A stretch of 50,810 bases of DNA from Candidatus Contendibacter sp. (GCA_029624675.1 JARSSP010000070.1:1-50810), one strand, 5' to 3'; shown: positions 33,415-43,255, numbered from the stretch's first letter. Notes: a model not told the origin generated them from the letters alone. Numbers and translations: made by a program.

Positions 33415-34563
33415 TCAGGGGGTGGTTACTCGATCTTGCAGGCGAATGGATCGTTCGGCTTGCATCACCAGCCCGTAGCTGACCAAGTCGTGAACCTTGT
33501 AGACCATCAGCAGGCCGGAGCGCTCGCCTGGCAGTTTCACGGTTCCGCCGGAGACAGGGTCGTCGACGGTGCGGTCCTTGCCGTAGATGGCGAGGACGTG
33601 ACCGGGCTGGAGACCTTCCTGCTCGCCCAGATTGATGATGACGCTGCTGTATTGAGTGATTTGAGTGACGTCGGTGTCCAGCTTGGCCAGGATGAAACCT
33701 TCGGTATCGGGCGGAACCGGATGGGGCTCGAAATTGTAAAGTTCGTTTTCCGGTTCAAGCTCGATCAGCCGGTCACCAGGACGAACCGGTGCGATGGTGC
33801 GGGTCAGGGTGAAGGTGGCCGGATCGCCATCTTTTTCGAGGAGAGCCTGGCCCAGGTAGATGCCGACGGTGCCCAGGTAACGGCCGGAACCAGGTTCGCG
33901 TAGTTCCTCGCCGGGCCGGAACACCTGATAGCTCGGCTGGTCAAATAAAGCACCGCGCGCGTAAACCCGGTCGCGGTCGGCGTAAACCGCCTGGTTGTCG
34001 TCGTCAGCCACGATATAGGGCGTTTCCTTCCATTGCGCCTCGCTCAGAACCGCAGCGCGGGTCAGGAACGACTCGACCGCGGCGCGGGGCACCGGGGGAA
34101 TGGGCTGCGTCAGGGTTTCGATCCGAACCGCTGGCGACAACTTGAGCAACGGAACCTCCACGCGCTCGGCCACCTCCAACTGGGGCTTGCCGCTGGGGTC
34201 GTAGCTGAATTTGAGCACGTCGCCGGGATAGATACGATTGGGGTTGCGGATCTGCGGGTTTTGCCGCCAGATATCCCGCCACTGCCAGGGGTTTTGCAGA
34301 AACCGCTGGGCGATGCCCCACAGGGTGTCGCCGGGCGCCACGGTGTAGGTTTGAGGATGGTCGGGACGCAGTGCGACCGCCGCCGCGTTAGCGGTCGCGT
34401 CGGCTTTCGTCACGACCGCCTTAGGCCCCGAGGCCGGTGGCGGTTCGCCTTGGTCTGAGTTGGATTCAGGCTGGGGGGGCGTTTGGGCGCACGCCCCGAG
34501 CAGAACCGCCAGCGCCAGCGACTGGATGGCCCCGAGGCGCCTTGAGGAACGCGTGGTGTTCAT
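33415..34563 (-). CDS. LysM domain lipoprotein
   Basis: The 382-residue protein has a signal peptide ending in the lipobox LLGAC (about residues 20-25), so it should be a lipoprotein. A Pro/Glu-rich linker follows, and then one LysM peptidoglycan-binding domain (YTVAPGDTLWGIAQRFLQNP, near residues 73-120). The remaining 250 residues are beta-rich, of a type often encoded directly upstream of dprA in gammaproteobacteria. No hydrolase motif is seen. A role in cell-wall attachment or remodelling is inferred from LysM alone. Confidence 0.88.
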   Translation of the reverse strand: MNTTRSSRRLGAIQSLALAVLLGACAQTPPQPESNSDQGEPPPASGPKAVVTKADATANAAAVALRPDHPQTYTVAPGDTLWGIAQRFLQNPWQWRDIWRQNPQIRNPNRIYPGDVLKFSYDPSGKPQLEVAERVEVPLLKLSPAVRIETLTQPIPPVPRAAVESFLTRAAVLSEAQWKETPYIVADDDNQAVYADRDRVYARGALFDQPSYQVFRPGEELREPGSGRYLGTVGIYLGQALLEKDGDPATFTLTRTIAPVRPGDRLIELEPENELYNFEPHPVPPDTEGFILAKLDTDVTQITQYSSVIINLGEQEGLQPGHVLAIYGKDRTVDDPVSGGTVKLPGERSGLLMVYKVHDLVSYGLVMQAERSIRLQDRVTTP

Positions 34564-34713
34564 GATCCTTGCTCATCCTCCGAAGACATGGGCGGGAGTG
34601 TACCGAATCACCCCCATCGCGCAAAGTATAGCCCCGGCGTGGGGGTTTCTCGTATGATTTCATCCGAATTATCGTTGCACGAATCGAAAAAGGCGGTTAC
34701 GGAGCTGCTTGCC

Positions 34714-35226
34714 ATGGCGCGATTGAATATCCTGCACTATCCCGATTCCCGGCTGCGCAAACTGGCGCTGCCGGTGGAAACCGTTGACGACCATGTCCGG
34801 GCCTTGGTGGACGACATGCTGGAAACCATGTATGCCGCGCCAGGCATCGGCCTGGCCGCGACCCAGGTCAACGTCCACAAGCGCGTCGTGGTGATGGACG
34901 TGTCCGAGGAAAAGAACCGACCGTTGGCGTTCATCAACCCAACCCTGCTGGAGCGGGAGGGCGAAAACGAAGCCGAGGAGGGCTGCCTGTCGGTACCGGG
35001 TTTCTACGAAACCGTCCGCCGCGCCGAGTGGGTGCGGGTCGGCGCGCTGGATCGCGACGGCGAGCCCTTCGAACTCGACGCCAGCGGCTTGCTGGCGGTA
35101 TGTATCCAGCACGAGATCGATCACTTGGACGGCAAGCTGTTCGTGGATTACCTGTCCGTGCTCAAGCGCGACCGTATTCGCAAGAAGCTGGAAAAACAGG
35201 CCCGCGCCGAAGCGCGTGCTTCCTGA
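34714..35226 (+). CDS. def: Peptide deformylase
   Basis: Def removes the formyl group from the N-terminal methionine of new proteins. All three motifs are intact in this 170-residue enzyme: GIGLAATQV, EGCLSVPG (metal-binding cysteine), and QHEIDHLDG (two metal-binding histidines and the catalytic glutamate). I chose the ATG of MARLNILHYPD, with GGAG 9 bases upstream; the longer frame reaches into the intergenic region. It is divergent from the LysM gene and heads the block with fmt and rsmB, the E. coli order. Confidence 0.97.
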   Translation: MARLNILHYPDSRLRKLALPVETVDDHVRALVDDMLETMYAAPGIGLAATQVNVHKRVVVMDVSEEKNRPLAFINPTLLEREGENEAEEGCLSVPGFYETVRRAEWVRVGALDRDGEPFELDASGLLAVCIQHEIDHLDGKLFVDYLSVLKRDRIRKKLEKQARAEARAS

Positions 35227-35326
35227 GCATGGACCTGCTCGGCATTGAAACCCTTTTGACCCTTCCGCCGACGAGCGCCGCTGCCCCTTCCGGGACGGAC
35301 GGCGTTTCCACCCTCCATAATATCGT

Positions 35327-36274
35327 ATGATGCCCGTCCCGCCGCGTTTGATTTTCGCCGGCACGCCCGACTTTGCCGTTCCGAGCCTGCAAGCCCTGCT
35401 GGAGGCCGGCTATTCGGTCGAAGTTGTCTACACCCAACCAGACCGGCCGGCGGGTCGTGGTCGCCAGTTACGCGCCAGTCCGCTCAAGGCGTGCGCGATG
35501 GCCGCCGGTATCCCGGTGTTCCAACCGATCACCCTGCGCGATGCCACCGTTCAGGCGGAACTGGCCGCCCTGAAGCCGGATTTGCTGGTGGTGGCGGCCT
35601 ATGGCCTGATCTTGCCGCCGGCGGTGTTGGCTATCCCCCGTTTGGGCTGCGTCAATGTTCACGCTTCGTTACTGCCGCGCTGGCGCGGCGCGGCGCCGAT
35701 TCACTGGGCGCTGTTAGCGGGCGACGCCGAGACCGGTGTCAGCCTCATGCGGATGGACGCTGGGCTCGATACTGGCCCGGTATTGGCGCGGGCGGTTTAC
35801 CCGATTCCGCGTGGGATCACGGGAGGCGAACTATACCGGCGACTGGCCAGGTTGGGCGCCGAAACGCTGTTGGCGATCTTGCCAGATTTGTTGGCTGGGC
35901 GCCTGATCCCGGAGCCGCAGGACGAAACTTTCGTCACCTACGCCCCCAAGCTGGACAAGGCCGATCTTGAGCTGGACTGGACCCATCCAGCGCTGGAACT
36001 GGAACGCCGGGTGCTCACCTTCAATCCCCATCCGGTGGCCCGCACCCACCTGGATGGCCAGCCACTGCGCGTTTGGCGGGCGCGGGCCGAGGCCGAATCC
36101 ACCACCGTCCCACCCGGCACCGTGGTGCGCGAGGATCGGAAAGGCATCATGGTCGCCACCGGCACGGGTTTGTTGCGGCTGACCGAGGTGCAACTGCCCG
36201 GCGGTCGGCCCTTGCCGGCCACGGCGTTTTTGAACGCCCACCGGTTGGCGGGTCGGCGATTGGGCCCGGCATGA
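35327..36274 (+). CDS. fmt: Methionyl-tRNA formyltransferase
   Basis: Fmt adds the formyl group to initiator Met-tRNA, the step that def later reverses. The 315-residue protein has an N-terminal formyltransferase domain with FAGTPDFAVPSLQALLE, the catalytic HASLLPRWRGAAPIHWA, MRMDAGLDTGPV, and a C-terminal tRNA-binding OB domain. It starts with two consecutive ATG codons and no visible Shine-Dalgarno sequence. Its stop overlaps the rsmB start as ATGA. Confidence 0.97.
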   Translation: MMPVPPRLIFAGTPDFAVPSLQALLEAGYSVEVVYTQPDRPAGRGRQLRASPLKACAMAAGIPVFQPITLRDATVQAELAALKPDLLVVAAYGLILPPAVLAIPRLGCVNVHASLLPRWRGAAPIHWALLAGDAETGVSLMRMDAGLDTGPVLARAVYPIPRGITGGELYRRLARLGAETLLAILPDLLAGRLIPEPQDETFVTYAPKLDKADLELDWTHPALELERRVLTFNPHPVARTHLDGQPLRVWRARAEAESTTVPPGTVVREDRKGIMVATGTGLLRLTEVQLPGGRPLPATAFLNAHRLAGRRLGPA

Positions 36275-37602
36275 ATGTCCGCGCCATCGCCGTCCAGGTG
36301 TTGGCTCGGGTCTTGGGCGAGGGCCGGTCGTTGGCGGAAGCGTTGCCGCCGGCCCTGGAGCGTGTCACGCCGCGCGATCGCGGGCTTTTGCGAGAGTTAT
36401 GCCATGGCGTTTGCCGCTGGCAGCCGGAAGTGCAATTCCTGTTGGATAGGGTGTTGGACCGGCCGCTCAATCCACGCGAGTCGACGGTGCGGGCGTTGCT
36501 GTTGACGGGACTTTATCAACTCCAGCATTCGCGCATTCCCGATCATGCCGCGGTCGCCGAGACCGTCGCCGCCGCCCGCCAGTTGCGCAAGCCCTGGGCG
36601 GCGAGTCTGACCAACGCCGTGCTCCGCTCGTTTTTGCGTCGGCGCGCCGAATTGCTGGCGCGGGTGGAGACCGATGCGGTGGCTCGGACCGCCCATCCAC
36701 GCTGGTTACTGGAGTGGTTGCAACGGGACTGGCTGGACGACTGGCCGGCCATCGTCGCCGCCAATAACACCCGGCCCCCCTTTACCCTGCGGGTCAATCG
36801 GCTCCAGGTCGGCCGCGATGAGTACCGCGCGCGACTGGCGGCGGCGGACAAAAGCGCCGAGCCGACCGTGGCGGCGGCATTCGCGCTGACGCTGGCCGAA
36901 TCGGTCGAGCCGGCCACCCTGCCGGGGTTTGCCGAGGGTTGGGCATCGGTGCAGGATGCCGCCGCGCAACTGGCGGCGCCGGTGCTCGACGCTCATCCGG
37001 GAATGCGGGTGCTGGATGCCTGCGCCGCGCCGGGCGGCAAGACGGCCCACCTGCTGGAATGCGTGCCGGATCTGGAATTGACCGCGCTGGACCGGGATGT
37101 CGAACGGCTGAAGCGAGTGCGTGAAAATCTGGCCCGATTGCGACTGGCCGCCCGGCTGGTCGCGGGCGATGCCCGCCATCCGGCGGACTGGTGGGATGGC
37201 GTTCCCTACGACCGAATCCTGCTGGACGCACCCTGTTCGGCCACCGGCGTAATCCGCCGTCATCCCGATATCAAGCTGTTGCGACGGCATACCGACATCG
37301 CCGCGCTGGCTGACCAGCAACAGGCGCTGTTGACCGGCCTCTGGCCGCTGCTGCGGCCGGGCGGCCGGTTACTGTACGCCACCTGCTCGGTGTTGCGGCA
37401 AGAGAACGAACAGGTCGTGGCGGCTTTCCTCGCCGCCCGACCAGAGGTCCGGGAACATCGGATCATGGCCGATTGGGGCCGCGCTCTGGCGCGTGGCCGC
37501 CAGATTCTTCCCGGCGAGGCTGGCATGGATGGATTCTATTACGCGGTGCTGGTCAAACCGACAGTCGCGGGAGTGGCGCCATGCCCGCCAACGCGCGGAT
37601 GA
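36271..37602 (+). CDS. rsmB: 16S rRNA (cytosine-967-C5)-methyltransferase RsmB
   Basis: RsmB (Sun) methylates C967 of 16S rRNA. The 443-residue protein has an N-terminal NusB-like RNA-binding domain (about residues 1-140) and a C-terminal SAM domain. That domain contains DACAAPGGKTAHLLE, LDAPCSATGVIRRHPD (catalytic cysteine) and YATCSVLRQENE (second catalytic cysteine). The ATG overlaps the fmt stop; an upstream in-frame opening within fmt is not used. Confidence 0.96.
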   Translation: MNVRAIAVQVLARVLGEGRSLAEALPPALERVTPRDRGLLRELCHGVCRWQPEVQFLLDRVLDRPLNPRESTVRALLLTGLYQLQHSRIPDHAAVAETVAAARQLRKPWAASLTNAVLRSFLRRRAELLARVETDAVARTAHPRWLLEWLQRDWLDDWPAIVAANNTRPPFTLRVNRLQVGRDEYRARLAAADKSAEPTVAAAFALTLAESVEPATLPGFAEGWASVQDAAAQLAAPVLDAHPGMRVLDACAAPGGKTAHLLECVPDLELTALDRDVERLKRVRENLARLRLAARLVAGDARHPADWWDGVPYDRILLDAPCSATGVIRRHPDIKLLRRHTDIAALADQQQALLTGLWPLLRPGGRLLYATCSVLRQENEQVVAAFLAARPEVREHRIMADWGRALARGRQILPGEAGMDGFYYAVLVKPTVAGVAPCPPTRG

Positions 37603-38159
37603 CGATCAGAGCAGCGTGCGCCCCGCGGTTGCTGGCGCTGTTCCTCGGTCTGCTGTGGGCCATCGGCGGCCACGCGGCCGGTTTCGAGGTGCTCAGCGCC
37701 GCCACCCGCCTGGAAGGCGGTGTTTATCGGCTGAACGCCCGGATCGAATACCGGTTCAGCAATGTGGCGCTGGACGCCCTGCAAAACGGTGTGCCGCTGA
37801 CGGTGGATATCGAGATGGAGGTTCGCCGACGGCGATCGTGGTTGTGGGACGAAACCGTCTACGCCCTGACGCAGCGCTTTCAACTGGAATACCACACGCT
37901 AAGCCGGCAATACCTGGTCAGCAATCTGAACAGTGGCGAGCGCCGCGCCTTTCCCACCCAGACCGCCGCATTGGGGTTCATGGGGCGGATTCACGATTTC
38001 CCCTTGCTCGATCGAAGTTTGCTGACCGAGAACGAACGTTACGAAGCCGCCCTGCGGGCTTTACTCGACATTGAATCCTTGCCAGCGCCGTTGCGCCTGT
38101 TGGCCTATCTTTCGGACGACTGGCGGCTGACCAGCGAGTGGCGCGTATGGTCGCTCTGA
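37581..38159 (+). CDS. DUF4390 family protein
   Basis: This 192-residue protein is of unknown function. It has an N-terminal hydrophobic signal-like segment (LLALFLGLLWAIGGHAAG), so it is probably exported. A beta-rich domain follows that matches DUF4390 as encoded between rsmB and ntrY in many beta- and gammaproteobacteria (RLEGGVYRLNARIEYRFS and LTENERYEAALRALLDIE). GGGAG stands 8 bases before the ATG at 37581; a second start at 37599 overlaps the rsmB stop. Its constant position beside the NtrY kinase suggests a role in envelope sensing, which is inference. Confidence 0.85.
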   Translation: MPANARMTIRAACAPRLLALFLGLLWAIGGHAAGFEVLSAATRLEGGVYRLNARIEYRFSNVALDALQNGVPLTVDIEMEVRRRRSWLWDETVYALTQRFQLEYHTLSRQYLVSNLNSGERRAFPTQTAALGFMGRIHDFPLLDRSLLTENERYEAALRALLDIESLPAPLRLLAYLSDDWRLTSEWRVWSL

Positions 38160-40375
38160 TTCGCCGGTTGGCGCGCGGCCAGGGTCGGTTGCCGGCGCTG
38201 ACGCTGCTGGGATTGCTGTTGGTCATCCTGGTGCTGATGGGCCGGGCCACCACCGACTTGGCGCGGTTCGGGCAAATCTACTCTGGGTTGCTGTTGCTCA
38301 GCGCCATTGGCCTGGGGGCGTTGGCGGCCCTGATCCTGTACAACTTGGCGGTTCTGGTTCGCCTGTACCGCCGGCGTGAGCCCGGCGCGCGCCTGACCTT
38401 GCGATTGGCCAGCATCTTCGCGGCGCTGGCTATCATCCCGGTGGCGCTGGTTTACGGCTTTTCGCTGCATTTCCTGCAACGCGGAATCGATAGCTGGTTC
38501 AACGTCCAGGTGGATCGAGGTCTTGGCGACGCGCTGGAACTCAGTCGCACCGCCCTGGATCTGCGGATGCGCGAGGTGCTCAAGCAGACCGGGCGGGTGG
38601 CCGAGGCAGTGGCCGACAGCGATGACGATCAAGCGGCCCGCCGGCTGGACGAGTGGCTCGATCTGGGCGATGGGTCCGAGCTGACCCTGTTTGGTCGCGG
38701 GGGGCACATCATCGCCACCGCCACCGCCGATCCGACGCTGATCGTGCCGGACCCGCCGCCGGAGGCCGTGTTGCTGCAAGTTCGCCAGGGTCGCGATTAC
38801 GTCGGTTTGGAACCGATCCGCGACGCCGGTTTTCAGATCCGAGCGGTGGTGCGGACAACGACGCCTAGTGGCGAAGAGCGTCTGTTGCAAGCACTGTTTC
38901 CGGTGACCGACCGACTGAGCCTGCTCGCCGACGCGGTGCAGGGGGCTTTCGACAGCTACAAGGAACTGATTTTCCTCCGGGCGCCGCTCAAGACGATGTT
39001 TACCCTGACCCTGTCGCTGGTTCTGTTGCTGGCGGTGCTGGCGGCATTCTGGGCGGCGTTCCATACCGCGCGCCGACTGGTGCAACCGTTGCGGGAATTG
39101 GCGGAGGGGACCCAGGCGGTCGCCGCCGGCCAGTTCGATCAGCAACTGCCTGGCGGCGGTGGCGGTGACGAACTGGGTTTTCTGGTGCAGTCCTTCAACC
39201 AGATGACCCGGAACCTAGCTCAGGCGCGCGATGCGGCGCGGCGTGGCCAGGAGTTGGTCGAAAGCCAGCGCGCCTATCTGGAAACGGTGCTGGCGCGGTT
39301 GTCGTCCGGGGTGTTGACCCTTGACCAGGCCGAGCGCCTGCAAACCTGTAACGCGGCCGCCAGTCAGATTCTGGGCGTGGATTTGAGCGCGCTGATCGGT
39401 GCCGACCGCCAACGCATCGTGGCCGCGCAACCGGTGTTGCGGGATTTGATCGAGGCGATCGGTCCACAACTGAACGCCCCAGGCGACTGGCGGCAGGAAA
39501 TTGCCTGGTTTGGCGGGGCCGGGCGGCGGATCCTGCTCTGTCGCGGCAGTTCGCTGCCCGATGCCGTCGGTTTGCGCGGCGGCCACGTGATCGTGTTCGA
39601 TGACATCACCCACCTGGTGCGGGCCGAACGCGACGCCGCCTGGGGCGAGGTGGCCCGTCGTCTGGCCCACGAGATCAAGAATCCGTTGACGCCGATTCAG
39701 CTCGCCGCCGAGCGCATCCGCCACAAGTATCTCAAGCAGTTCGACGACGAGCAGGGGCGGGTGTTGGAGCGCGGCACCCACACCATCATTCAGCAGGTCC
39801 AGGCGATGAAGGAAATGGTGGACGCCTTCAACGAATACGCTCGCCCGCCGCGTCCACAATTAGCCCCACTGGAACTGAACGAGTTCGTGACCGAAGTACT
39901 CTATCTCTACCGGGACTATCCCGCCGGGGTGGAGATCAAGCTGGAACTGGTTCAGGAGCCCCTGTCGATCAACGCGGACAAGGTTCGCCTGCGTCAGTTG
40001 TTGCACAATCTGGTCAAGAACGCCATCGAAGCCATTCGCGACGGTCACGGTTCGACGCTGTGGATCGGCACCGGCCGCGCGCACGTCGTCGGCGCCGATT
40101 GCGTCGAACTGAGCGTGCGCGACGACGGGCCGGGTTTTCCCGACGCCATTTTGGCCAACGCCTTCGAACCTTATGTGACTACCAAACCCAAGGGAACCGG
40201 GCTAGGATTGGCGATCGTCAAAAAAATCGTTGAAGAACACGGCGGCTGGATCCAGTTGGAATCGCCGCCCAACGGCGGAGCCCGGATTGCGATCCGCTTG
40301 CCGCTATTGCGCGACGGCGCCGGCTCGCCCGCCGTTCCCGCCGCGCCGTTGCACACCGAGAAGGAGGCCGGATGA
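38138..40375 (+). CDS. ntrY: NtrY-type membrane sensor histidine kinase
   Basis: This 745-residue kinase has three N-terminal membrane helices (about residues 20-36, 50-75 and 86-110), a periplasmic domain, a fourth helix near 285-305, a HAMP linker, a PAS domain, and kinase core motifs RRLAHEIKNPLTPIQL (about H511), NLVKNAIEAI, DDGPGFP and GTGLGLAIVKKI. This is the NtrY architecture, associated with nitrogen, redox and envelope signalling. The start is a GTG overlapping DUF4390 by 22 bases; an ATG three codons later is possible. It pairs with the next gene, which it overlaps by 4 bases. Confidence 0.92.
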   Translation: MARMVALIRRLARGQGRLPALTLLGLLLVILVLMGRATTDLARFGQIYSGLLLLSAIGLGALAALILYNLAVLVRLYRRREPGARLTLRLASIFAALAIIPVALVYGFSLHFLQRGIDSWFNVQVDRGLGDALELSRTALDLRMREVLKQTGRVAEAVADSDDDQAARRLDEWLDLGDGSELTLFGRGGHIIATATADPTLIVPDPPPEAVLLQVRQGRDYVGLEPIRDAGFQIRAVVRTTTPSGEERLLQALFPVTDRLSLLADAVQGAFDSYKELIFLRAPLKTMFTLTLSLVLLLAVLAAFWAAFHTARRLVQPLRELAEGTQAVAAGQFDQQLPGGGGGDELGFLVQSFNQMTRNLAQARDAARRGQELVESQRAYLETVLARLSSGVLTLDQAERLQTCNAAASQILGVDLSALIGADRQRIVAAQPVLRDLIEAIGPQLNAPGDWRQEIAWFGGAGRRILLCRGSSLPDAVGLRGGHVIVFDDITHLVRAERDAAWGEVARRLAHEIKNPLTPIQLAAERIRHKYLKQFDDEQGRVLERGTHTIIQQVQAMKEMVDAFNEYARPPRPQLAPLELNEFVTEVLYLYRDYPAGVEIKLELVQEPLSINADKVRLRQLLHNLVKNAIEAIRDGHGSTLWIGTGRAHVVGADCVELSVRDDGPGFPDAILANAFEPYVTTKPKGTGLGLAIVKKIVEEHGGWIQLESPPNGGARIAIRLPLLRDGAGSPAVPAAPLHTEKEAG

Positions 40376-41742
40376 ACGCGCCCTATATTCTGGTCGTCGA
40401 CGACGAACCGGATATCCGTGACTTGGTAAAGGAAATTTTACAGGACGAGGGCTACACGGTTGCCACCGCGGAAAACGCGACCGCCGCCCGCGAGGCTCGC
40501 CGCGCCCAGCGCCCCGATCTGATCCTGCTCGATATCTGGATGCCCGACACCGATGGCATCAGCCTGCTCAAGGAATGGAGCGAGGGCGATCATCTGCCCT
40601 GTCCGGTGATCATGATGTCCGGGCACGGCACGGTCGAAACCGCCGTGGAGGCGACGCGATTGGGCGCCTACGATTTTATCGAGAAACCGTTGTCCATGGC
40701 CAAGCTGCTGCTGACCGTGGAGCGGGCCTTGGACGCGGATCGGCTGGCGCGGGAAAATCAGAACCTACGCCGCCAACAGCGGGTGGTCGCCGAGCCGGTG
40801 GGTCGTAGCGATGTCGTGCAGCGCTTGCGGGCCCAGGTGCTCAAGATCGCCCAGCACGACGCGCCGGTCTTGATTTTTGGTGAGCCAGGCACTGGCAAGG
40901 AAGTTTACGCGCGTTTCCTGCACACCCACAGTCCGCGCCGCGCCGGCCCGTTCGTGGACGTGGGGGTCGGTTCCATCGCCCGCGAGAACGCCAGTCTGGA
41001 ACTATTCGGCTCCGAACAGGGCGACCGGATTCACTACGGCCGGCTGGAACAGGCCAGCGGCGGCACCCTGTTTCTCGACGAACTGGCCGACATGGACCTT
41101 GAGGCTCAGGCCAAGTTGGCCAGCGCGCTGGAGAACGGTTCCTTCCTGCGCATCGGCGGCAAGGAGGCGGTGCGGGTCAACGTGCGGGTCGTGGCCGCCA
41201 CGCACCGCGATCTGGAACAGGAAGTGGCGGTGGGGCGGTTCCGCGAGGATCTGTATTATCAGTTGAACGTGGTGCCGATCCGGTTGCCGCCCTTGCGCGA
41301 CCACGTCGAGGATGTGCCGGAACTGCTGAATTACTATGTCGGCTATTTCGTCGACCAGGAAAATCTCACCTATCGCCACTTTACCCTGGCCGCGCAGAAT
41401 CGGCTGCGCAACTACGCCTGGCCTGGCAACATTCGCGAGCTCAAAAATCTGGTGCAGCGCCTTCTGATCTTAGGAGGGGAGGAAGAAATCGCGCTGGAGG
41501 AAGTGGATGCGGCGGTGCGCGGCGCCACCGCCGCCAAATCCCAGGATGCCGGCAATATTCCCCTGAATCTGACGCTGCGCGAGGCCCGCGAACAGTTCGA
41601 GCGCACCTACCTCATGCAACAGTTTCGCGAGTGCGAGGGCAACGTGGCGCGGCTGGCCGAACGGGTCGGCATGGAACGCACCAACCTCTATCGCAAGCTG
41701 CGCGCTCTGGGGATCGATCCCAAAAAAGCCCTGGATGAGTGA
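40372..41742 (+). CDS. ntrX: NtrX-type response regulator lacking the GAFTGA loop
   Basis: The 456-residue protein has a receiver domain (aspartate in LILLDIWMPDTDG, about D54), a sigma-54 AAA-like domain with FGEPGTGKEV and GGTLFLDELADM, and a C-terminal Fis-type helix-turn-helix (VARLAERVGMERTNLYRKL). In place of the GAFTGA loop used to engage sigma-54 it has ELFGSEQGDRIHYGRLEQ, about five residues shorter than in GlnG of this window. Like some NtrX proteins of alphaproteobacteria, it probably does not activate sigma-54 and may act as a conventional DNA-binding regulator. The overlap with ntrY and the downstream trkA are conserved features. Confidence 0.92.
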   Translation: MNAPYILVVDDEPDIRDLVKEILQDEGYTVATAENATAAREARRAQRPDLILLDIWMPDTDGISLLKEWSEGDHLPCPVIMMSGHGTVETAVEATRLGAYDFIEKPLSMAKLLLTVERALDADRLARENQNLRRQQRVVAEPVGRSDVVQRLRAQVLKIAQHDAPVLIFGEPGTGKEVYARFLHTHSPRRAGPFVDVGVGSIARENASLELFGSEQGDRIHYGRLEQASGGTLFLDELADMDLEAQAKLASALENGSFLRIGGKEAVRVNVRVVAATHRDLEQEVAVGRFREDLYYQLNVVPIRLPPLRDHVEDVPELLNYYVGYFVDQENLTYRHFTLAAQNRLRNYAWPGNIRELKNLVQRLLILGGEEEIALEEVDAAVRGATAAKSQDAGNIPLNLTLREAREQFERTYLMQQFRECEGNVARLAERVGMERTNLYRKLRALGIDPKKALDE

Positions 41743-41751
41743 GGGTGGGAG

Positions 41752-43131
41752 ATGAAGATCATCATCCTCGGCGCTGGCCAGGTGGGGGGATCGGTGGCGC
41801 ATATCCTGGCCAGCGAGGCCAACGATGTCACCGTGGTGGACGCCGACGCCGAGTGCCTGCAAGCGTTGCAGGACCGGCTGGACCTGCGCACCGTTCGCGG
41901 CCATGCGTCCTATCCGGCCGTGCTCGAACAGGCCGGCATCGCCGACGCCGACATGTTGATCGCCTTGACCGACAACGACGAAGTGAACATGGTTGCCTGT
42001 CAAGTCGCCCATACCTTGTTCAACACGCCCACCAAGATCGCGCGGGTCCGCTCAAGCAGCTACATGGCCTATCAGGAGCAGCTCTTCAAGGACGAGGCGT
42101 TGCCCATCGACGTGTTGATCAGTCCCGAGCAATTGGTGACCGACCATATCCAGCGCATCATCGAGCATCCCGGCGCCTTGCAGGTGCTGGATTTCGCCGA
42201 TGGCCAGGTTCGGTTGGTGGGCGTCAAGGTCTACGAGGGCAGCACCCTGGTTGGTCAGGCGCTGCGCGCGCTGCCGAAACGGATGCCGGGCATCGAAAGC
42301 CGGGTGGCGGCCATTTTCCGCCAGGGCAGTCCGATTATCCCGGAGGGCGACACCGTCATCGAGGCCGACGACGAGGTTTTTTTCATCGCCGCCCGCAAGA
42401 ATACCCGCGCCATCGTCGGCGAACTGCGCAAATTCGACAAGATGGTGAAACGCATCATCATCGCCGGCGGGGGGCATATCGGTGCCCGACTGACGCAGGG
42501 ATTGGAGGATCGGTTCCAGGTCAAGGTCGTCGAGTGCAACCCCGCCACCGCCCGACGGCTGTCCGAGCAGTTGAGTCGAGCCATCGTCCTGCAGGGCGAC
42601 GCCGCCGACGAAAACCTGCTGCGGCAGGAGAACATCGAACAGGTGGATGTGTACTGCGCCGTCACCAACGACGACGAGGCCAATATCCTGTCGGCGATGC
42701 AGGCCAAGCGGATGGGCGCCCGCAAGGTCATGGCCCTGATCAACCTGGTGTCCTATGTCGATCTGGTGGAGTCGTCGGGCATCATCGACATCGCCATTTC
42801 ACCGCAGCAGGCCACGATCGGCAGTTTGCTGACCCATGTCCGCCGCGGCGACGTGGCCAAGGTGCATTCCCTGCGCCGCGGGGCCGCCGAGGCCATCGAG
42901 GCGGTCGCCCACGGTGACTACAAGACCTCGAAAGTGGTGGGTCGGCGGGTCGAGGAGATTCGCTTGCCGCCCGGCACCACCATCGGCGCCATCGCTCGTG
43001 GCGACGAGGTGATCATCTGTCACCACGATACCGTGATCGAAGCGGACGACCACGTCATTCTGTTCCTGATCGACAAGAAGCGGGTGTCGGAGGTCGAGCG
43101 GTTGTTCGCGGTGGGCGCCACGTTCCTGTAG
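41752..43131 (+). CDS. trkA: Trk system potassium uptake protein TrkA
   Basis: TrkA is the peripheral, NAD-binding regulator of the Trk potassium channel. The 459-residue protein has two tandem halves, each a Rossmann RCK_N domain followed by a TrkA-C domain. Nucleotide loops are IILGAGQVGGSVA at the start and IIAGGGHIGARLT near residue 237. Binding acidic residues follow each strand. It starts 9 bases after ntrX, and the order rsmB-ntrY-ntrX-trkA is typical of beta- and gammaproteobacteria. The channel subunit TrkH is not in the window. Confidence 0.96.
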   Translation: MKIIILGAGQVGGSVAHILASEANDVTVVDADAECLQALQDRLDLRTVRGHASYPAVLEQAGIADADMLIALTDNDEVNMVACQVAHTLFNTPTKIARVRSSSYMAYQEQLFKDEALPIDVLISPEQLVTDHIQRIIEHPGALQVLDFADGQVRLVGVKVYEGSTLVGQALRALPKRMPGIESRVAAIFRQGSPIIPEGDTVIEADDEVFFIAARKNTRAIVGELRKFDKMVKRIIIAGGGHIGARLTQGLEDRFQVKVVECNPATARRLSEQLSRAIVLQGDAADENLLRQENIEQVDVYCAVTNDDEANILSAMQAKRMGARKVMALINLVSYVDLVESSGIIDIAISPQQATIGSLLTHVRRGDVAKVHSLRRGAAEAIEAVAHGDYKTSKVVGRRVEEIRLPPGTTIGAIARGDEVIICHHDTVIEADDHVILFLIDKKRVSEVERLFAVGATFL

Positions 43132-43156
43132 CTCCGCGCGACGACAATTGACCTTG

Positions 43157-43165
43157 TGCTAGAAT
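43157..43165 (+). promoter_or_regulatory. Candidate extended -10 element before the Pcm-like gene
   Basis: TGCTAGAAT is a TGn extended -10 match lying 90 bases before the start codon. The best -35 look-alike (TTGACC) is far too close (6 bases) to count, so this would act as an extended -10 promoter. The same nine bases occur directly before uvrD. Confidence 0.35.
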
Positions 43166-43255
43166 CCGCCCGCTCCGATTTCGAGTCGAGGGGTGTTACC
43201 CCCGCCATCACTCGCTATCACACCAAGACCCTCAGGCGTTGACAGGACTCCGACC

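Noticed and set aside
43148..43165. TTGACC followed by TAGAAT as a -35/-10 pair
   Set aside because: The gap is about 6 bases, far below 16-18, so it cannot be a normal promoter pair.
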